Below, in pieces: positions 38,001 through 46,500 of a DNA stretch of 64,000 bases (the stretch's first letter is position 1; each line of letters starts with the position of its first letter). The translations under genes and the position numbers were made by a program. The notes beneath the pieces were generated by a model that saw nothing but the letters and a program-made list of their open reading frames with translations, was not told the DNA's origin and made no database searches. The DNA comes from Hymenopus coronatus (Eukaryota > Arthropoda > Insecta > Mantodea > Hymenopodidae): positions 16,856,501 through 16,920,500 of the forward strand of contig CM060887.1 in NCBI GenBank assembly GCA_030762935.1, in the 5' to 3' direction.

Positions 38001-41000
38001 TATATATATATAAGGTATCAAATGCCACCTACTTTGTTTATACTTTAATACAAGAATCAAGGTCTGATCATTCGCAAAATTAAAACCACAGTGAAAATTA
38101 GATGAAGCTTTCGCAGATGTATGATGCAGTGTCTCTAATATGACCATTGATTGCATCACATTGTATGTGTAAGTTGTAAGCACACAATGAGCAAGTAAAC
38201 ATGCCTAGAACAATAGTGTCACCTATCAAATGTAATGTGATAGCTGACCTTGAAATTTCGGGAAATGATTCATATAATGGAGAAATTGTGAACCGATGAT
38301 TTTCTCTAATTGCCTGATCTACTCACTGAATGAGATCATTGGTTGACATTCCCTTCCTTCCCTGACTGCCTGCATCATGAACGTCTGAACACATGGCTTC
38401 AAAGTTCCTGCACCATTGCCACATTTCGCAGTCACTCGTGAATGTTTCACTAAATACATTACTCATTTGTCTGTGAATTTCAGCTGCACTACATCCCTCC
38501 GCATGAAGAAATCAAATTACAGTATGCACTTCACATTTGGCATGCAACGTAATTGTTCTAGACACGTTTACTTGCTCACTACACACTTACAACTGACATG
38601 TACAATGTGATGCCATCAATAGTCACACTAGAGACACTGCGCAAAGCTTCATCTGATTTTCACTGTGGCTTTAATTTTGCAATCGACCACACCTTGAGAA
38701 AAAAAAATCTGATGTGTTCCATTCACATAACTTTCTCTACATTGCTGTAACAACTTATTGTTAAGTGGCTTATACTTCTATTTACTTCATGCTAATTGAG
38801 AAAAAATTAGCAGAAATAGTCTTATTACTTGCTTCCTTGTAAGTAGAAGTGAAATAAGGGAGTACCATAGGTTAAAGTGATAGTCAAAAGCTGGTTGCTA
38901 TGTGCTGAAGTTCCTTTGTTTGTATGGACAGGAGTTGAAAAATTCCTGTATGAGAAGTTTTTTTAAAGGTGAAACCAAAAAACAAGGAATATCTCCAAAA
39001 CGATCAACTCTGTGAAGAGAGAAAAAAAAAAAAAAAAAAGATGTATATTACATAAATTGTGGGTTTTAACATTCCCTACATTTTTGTGTGGTAAGTTTTT
39101 GTCCATCTCTAACGGTTTAGCAGTTATGCAAAATTCCATAAAATTCATTCAGAATAAAGTAGTCTTCAGAGGCTATTCCCAGAAAATTCAAGATATATGT
39201 TTTATTTTTCAGGTAAATATCTTTAATATATGATATTTTAATAAAAATCGTTAAGCGCTATTTTTGAGAAAATCAAATTTTTCAAAAATGTTTACACACA
39301 AAAATTAGTTTGGGGTGGGGGAATTTTTCCTCAAAATCTTTGTCTCATCCCTAGAAGATTACTAAACTTAAATACCAAGTTTGGTATTTTATCAACTTTT
39401 CGTTTTTGAGTTATGTTCAGACACACACACCTTTTTCTAAAAATGCTTTTTTGGATACACGGGACCCTAAAACATATATTTCTGGTGAAATCTCGCTAGC
39501 AAGTATCTATACAATATGTACACCGTATGTGTAGAGAAAGTAAAAATAGCCATTGTTAATCTTTCTTCACAAAGCTAGTACTTAGATAAGCAAATGCCTT
39601 ATTATACTTTTCCTGAAAACAATTATGTAGCCATAGTACAGGTGCCCATAGTAACACTCCATGATTTTGAATACATATAGTATCATTATTTGCTGGATTT
39701 ACATTAAATGGTGGCTGTTGTCTTTATTTAGCTCAAGTACTGAAATTACTTCATATAGTCATTAAACTATAAGATAATCCCACTTGCGGCCACTCTCCAT
39801 TGTGCAAGAGATCCAAGAGTCACTGGGAAAGTAGTGCACAAAGGAGCACTGGAGTTCTTATCTTAAATGAATGCTGAAAATATTGACCATCTGCTTCCAA
39901 ACAGGCAGTATAATAAGTTAAAGATGTTCTTGCTCATTTGTCTACGCTCAGCAGCAGAAATCCCTGTGCAATCTATAGAATCTTAGTGATAACATCATAC
40001 AAGAAATCACAAGGATTCCTACTGCAAAGCTTAGATGAGTGAGCAAGAATATTTTTGTAAATTGTGTTGCCTATATGTGAGCAGAAGGTCAACATTTCTA
40101 TAATTTATCTTAAGATATGTATTTTAGTGCACCTTTGCCAGCAGCACTTTCCCGGTGCCACTCGGATCTCTCACACAGTGGAGAGAGTACGTGACAGGGA
40201 TTAATATAATTTAACAGCCCTGTACTTGCTTAGCACATTTAACATTGATTTTCTCAAAGTTAGTGGGATTCAGTAGCTCATAAAGAAGGATAAAATAATG
40301 TCCATGGATATGACAGATTTTGTTCTGACATTATGCCACAGATCATTATGTAATCTTTAATTTAACTGCATCAGGACTGTCCACGAATTTAAATAAACTG
40401 CCATTCAATTATTATGCATTAGAAACATTAATTATACATGTGTCTAGTTATAATGAATGGTATCAAGTTCAAAGAAGAAATATGTAAAACACAAGCTAAG
40501 ATGAGAAAAACATGTGAATGCAACTGCCATGTTTACAGGATGTTCACAAAATATAATTTCACTGACAAATTCTAAAAACACAAAAGATAATGAAATAAGT
40601 ACACATTTAACTCACAAATCATTATTAATGCAAAACATGTAAAATGTAAAGATAATTTTATTATATTTGTATTAGCAATGTATTTTGTATAAATTAGAAT
40701 AACAGTTTATGTTCACACATCTGTCTGTTGTTGTAGCAATGGCAGACCACAAAAGCAATAACAATTATTTATCATTGCAGAATATTAACTGTGTATTATT
40801 GTTCCGTGTCCAGATTCATTTATTGCAGAAGTATTTGTAAGCTTACATACTCTCTGGGAGGTTACTTTTGGACTTCTTAATATGCTACTTATTTTAATAA
40901 CAAAAATAAATGTTATATAATTTTGTTTGCAAGTTAGCATTTTTACAAGGGAGTGTTCATAAGTCCTTAGAAAATCCAAGAAATTACGTTCGTAGCAACG

Positions 41001-43522
41001 AAAAAAAATTTGTATTTAGCAACAGTCTCTTTCTAGATGGCAGATAAAGTTTCAGCTATATCCATTATGTGGTTTCGTTGCCATAAGTGATTGAATCAAC
41101 AATCTTATGCTTATTTAGAAAGATGGGGGGAGGGGGGAGGAAGTTTTGTGCGATGATTAAGCACTTCTAGATAAAAACCAAGTAAGATGAAGTTCATGGC
41201 ACACCTGCTCCTGTTTTGCAACAATTTACAATTGGATACATGAATTTAAACGTGGCATACATCCACAAATGAAACGTCCAGTAGAAGTGACTTCCTCTGA
41301 AATGATTGACAAAATCCCCATATAGTTTCGAGTGATCAACAAATCAAAGTTCACGAAATAGTAGAGGTCACAGGTATATCACAAGGTACAGTGTTCTCAA
41401 TTTTGCACCAAAAATAGTTTGACAAAGGTCTCGGAAAGATGGATGTCCCATTTGCTTTCAATGGAGAATTAAGTGCAATCTTGTGATCGATTCAGAGGCT
41501 GGTTTGGCACTTTTCTGTCGCAATCCTGATAATTTTCTGCATTGATACATAACTGTGTCAAAGCATGGATATACTACTACACTCCAGAGACAAAGTACAG
41601 TTGATACAGTGGGTGAAGGCAAAGGTGGTGAAATTTACAGACAAGGTGACAGCCCCATTTTTTGGGGATGCGTGTGTTATCATCTACATTGACTACTTGC
41701 AGAAAGGAAGAACAATAAATGGAGAGTATTATGCATTGTTATTGCACCGGTTTAACAGAGAAATCAAGAAAAAAATGCCTTCATCTGGCAAAGAAAAGGA
41801 TTCTCTTCCATCAAGACAATGCAAGGGTGCACACCTGCAGTTTCGATGGCGAAAATTGTAGAACTAAGGTTCGAATTACTACAACATCCACCATATTCAC
41901 CAGATTTGGCCCCCAGTGACTTTTTTTTTACAAACTTTGGCTCAGCAGAAAATGATTCCATCTAATGAAGAGGTCATCTCCCACTCAGAAGCCTATTTGA
42001 GGACATTCTGAAATCCTACTTTTTGGAAGGCTTAAAAGAGTTGGAGAAATGCTGGGAAAGTGTATCTGCTAAAAGGATATTACGTTAAAAAATAAAATAT
42101 CAAAAAATAATTTGTTTTTCTATCTTTTTCAAAGGACTTATTGAATACCCTTCTTATTTGATATAACCTACACAAAATAAAGGAGTCCAATAATGCTTCA
42201 GCAAAATTTATTCTATCTGTACTTTCATCGATCACATTGTTGAATTAATTAAACTGTTTAGGAATTTTAGTAACTTTTGTATATTACATTATTTTCATGT
42301 TTAAAGGATTTGACTGAGCAATGCATTCTTCCATACTTGTCCACAATTTTGGCATACATTTTCCCAGCATTTGGCACTTATGCCTGCCATCTACTGAAGT
42401 AGTTGCCAACATATGACAACAAATACTACACAGCATGGCACTGCCAACATGTCACAAATCCTAGCCTAGGCATCTCATACATCTAGCAGATTTCTATTGC
42501 TTAGGTTGGCAATACAACCTTAACCATAATAATGCATGTTTTCATTGCTTCTCAAAGTAATCTTCTCTATAAAAGAAAACATTTTATATAAAGCGGGTAG
42601 GATTACAGGCTCCTGAGCTGTCATCAACTACTGCTAACTTAAATACAAAGGTAATTTAATTATTACTTCATTTTTTTAACAAATGCCACGAAAGTGTGTG
42701 TGCTGAAATTGTAGATAAGTATGGAGAAACTCTGAATGTAATATTAGGAGAGGTTATGACATCACTGATGAAGTTCATTTTGTAAAGAAAAATGTATCCT
42801 GTGAACATAAAAAGAGATATTAATGTCTAACTGTTGCAACCTCTTTCCACTGTGCTGGGAAAGTGGTGCCAGCAAAGGCTCACTAATATAATCTCAAGAT
42901 AAATTATGGAAATGTTGACTTTCAGCTCACATATTGGCAGCACAATTTGCAAACATATTCTCGTTACTCTTCTAAGCTTAGCAATAGGAATCCTTAAGAT
43001 TTCTTGCATGATGTTATCTCTAAGTTTTTGAGCATTACACAGGGATTTCTGCCGCTGAGCTTACGTGAATGAGCGAGAACATCTTTAACTTGTTATACTG
43101 TCTGTTTGGGAGCAGATAGTCACTATTTTCGAATTTATTTAAGGTAAGGACTCCCGATGACACTCGGATTTCTTGCTCAGTGCAGAGAGGGGTTACCTTA
43201 TAATTTAATGATCCTATACTATGAGTTGTTTTACACAAAGCTTAATCAAGATTATTACTTAACAGTTTCAATAAGATCTGTCCTACAAGCTGCATACGAC
43301 TATCGGATTCAGGTGAGTTATTTGTGGTGGTTGGCTGCTTCTCCTTTGGTGGGAGTTGACAAACTTCCAACAGTGGTTTTCTTCTAGAGGGAGATAAAAT
43401 TTCATAAGTCTGGTTTTGAATTGTTCCATATATATTTTTTCCCAGGTATCCAGTTCAACAATTTTTCGGTACGCTCATTTGTTACATGACCAAAGTGTTC
43501 TTTCAGTCTGATTCTGTATATG

Positions 43523-43553
<31 letters not shown>

Positions 43554-46500
43554 CTTTTGCTTAAGTTGCAGGATTTAAGGAGATTTTGATAATGAATTTG
43601 TACTTGGGTGCTAAAACTACATTGTAATTATTAAAAATCCTCCAGATTGTGTAAAACGACTCATAGTACATTACTATTAACTGAGCTTTACAGTGTTATC
43701 ACTTCCAATTCATTATTATTATTATTATTATTATGAAAAGACAAGTTTTCCCCCACTGCAAATTTATTCCCAGCATGCTTGTCTAATTTCTCTGCTGGCC
43801 AAATTATCCGCCTATTAAGAAAACGTTACTTTAGCTTACTTACCAATAAGATTTTCAATACGATTTAACATGTCTCTGCTACCGAATTCATCATTAGCAC
43901 AGGAAATTTTATTTCCTAAAGGATCTACTTCATCAGCTGACTGGCTGACCTATGAGAAAGGATCAGAAGGAATATAACATTTATTCTAATTTGCTAAAAT
44001 TGTCTTCATACTTATGGTTTCAATACATATTTTGATACTTGTAATATCTATATAAGAATTTACAGGAGGCTAAGATGGCAGACACTTTACATAAAGCAAG
44101 CAATGTCAAATCACTAATTACAGATGAGTGACACCACAACTTTCAGTGTGTTATAGGGTTTTATAAGTATTAAATGCTGGTAGACTTGCCAGATGTACCG
44201 TATTATACAAAACAGAAATGTTCCACATTTCATTCTATACTTAAAAATTGCATTTTGAAATTCACACATGTCATTTGATACATTGGTGTGATAACTGCTG
44301 CTTACATGGTCACACTGTAGTGTTTTATAACAGCTGTATACATGTTCACACAGTTACAAGTTCCAAGTCATGTTACCTGAAGATTGCAAAGGGGAAAGAC
44401 ATTTATTGTACTTTGGTTGTAGCCATTTTTGGTATTTGCTACTTATTGAAAAAAAATTGACGATTTCCCCATAAAAAGGAACTTTGTATTTCCATAATAA
44501 AATGGGAAAATGAAGATGGGTATTTATGGTTATCAGTGGAAAATAACAGTTTTCAGTTCAAAGTAACGCTTTCAATCCCAAGTAACTGTTGCACATGGCA
44601 GGGAAGCCAATTGAAATATGCTTCTACAATCTATCATAAAAGAGAAGTACATTCTTCTCCTAACAGAAAATTACTTTCTTTATAGAAAGAATGGTAAAGA
44701 GAAACAGACCTTTATAGCAAGTGAATTTGCAATTTGGTACCACTATGTAATACACAACTTTAGTTATTATAACTTTGGGTGTGTTTGGTAGCGATTCCAG
44801 CACTATAAGTAAATTGATCTGCGGCAGAACCAAAACATAAGTTTTAATAGAAGATGTGTTGGGATCAAAGAGTGTATGCAATTTCTTTTACAAAGAATTT
44901 TATGAATTCTGAGATAGTTTGAAGTCACTGAACAGTTCAAAATTTGAACCCTTGGAAAAGAAATTTAAATTTTAAAGTAATTAAATCTGTCATCCTCATA
45001 TGAGTATGGTATACAAAGTGGATATTTATAGGATTGCTTCTGGACTTCAAAAACAAGATGGAGGGGCAACTGTCCCTTACTGTCAGTCTAAAATTCTGCA
45101 AAGTCTATACTAGACTGCACTTTCCCCATGTGTTCAATTGTTCGTCAAGTTCGAGTTTCCCGATTTTTTTTTATTTAAAGTACAGTGCAATCCATGTAAA
45201 CCTGAACCATTTTAATAGGCCATAATTTCTCTGAAAACTCATAGAAATATGAAATTTGTTTTAAAAATCTCAGTGGCAGAGAAAGAATTGACAACAATCA
45301 TGGCAACAATTGATCAATGCTATCTGTTGAGTATATTGATTTTGATAGAAATTACAAGATATCCCCCCCCCCATAGAGTTAACCATGTCAAAGATATTAC
45401 TTATTATTGGTTTCGATTTTAAACTACTTAAACATTTCTTAAGCGGGAAATTAATTTTTGTTTCTTTGCTTTTATTTTACTTCTGGGAATGCAAAAGAGA
45501 CCTGAATTTAAATTTTTTCACATAATGATGAACTTTAAAAAGATTTGATTTGTTTTAGCTAAGTGCATTTCCTTATTTCCCTTCTACTTACAAGGAAACA
45601 AGTAACAAGACCCATTCTACTGTATTTCTCGATTAGCATGGTAAAAGAATATGTTTTAATGAGATCTACATTTTTGTGTAGTAAATTTTTGTCTATCCCT
45701 TATGGTTTACCAGTTACACAAAAGTCACCCAGAATGAAAAGGTCTTCAGAGGCTATTCCCAGACAATTCAAGATGTATATTTCATTTGGCATGAAAACAT
45801 CAACATGTGGCATTTTAATCACAATTTCTAGAACTATTTTTTAGAAAATTAAAATTTTCGAAAACTGTTTCATGTAAAGCATAGTTGGGGTGGGGGGATT
45901 TTCTTGAAAGTCATTGTGTCGCATCCTTGGAAGAAACTGAACTTAAACACCAAGTTAAGGGATTATCATTTCTGAGCTATGCTGCCCCCTTCCACACACA
46001 CACAACACACCTGCATGCACATGGATGGACAGTTTTCTAAAAATGCTTGTTGTTTTATTCAACCTGTCTCAAAACATGTATTTCCGGTGAAATCTCGGTA
46101 TAAAATTTTTGGATGGAATACAATATCTTCTCTATACAGCATATACATGTTAGAAAAAGTAAAAATGGTACTTCAACCAAAGTCATTAAGAGACAATTTT
46201 GAGAAAATAAAAAATTACAAAAAAAGTTTTTCCATGTAAAAGGTAGTATTGAAAATCGCATCCTTAGAAGATGTTTAATTTAAATATGAAGTTTGATATT
46301 TAACCAAGTTTTGATTTCTGAATAAATGTGCATAATAGATTAGAGCAAATGCTCCTTTGCCTAAATTTATTATTTTTTTAATTCAGGGAGGCTTAATCTT
46401 TCTATGAATTAGGTGAAATGCAATATTTCTTACTTATTATACAAGCTATGCTTGTATATAATCACTATCAAACTATTTAATCAAATATTTTTTGCAGTTT

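Noticed and set aside
43157..43387. Open frame ending next to gtgagt as a possible exon
   Set aside because: Its first part is inside FB1 copy 3 and it lies on the strand opposite to the host gene.
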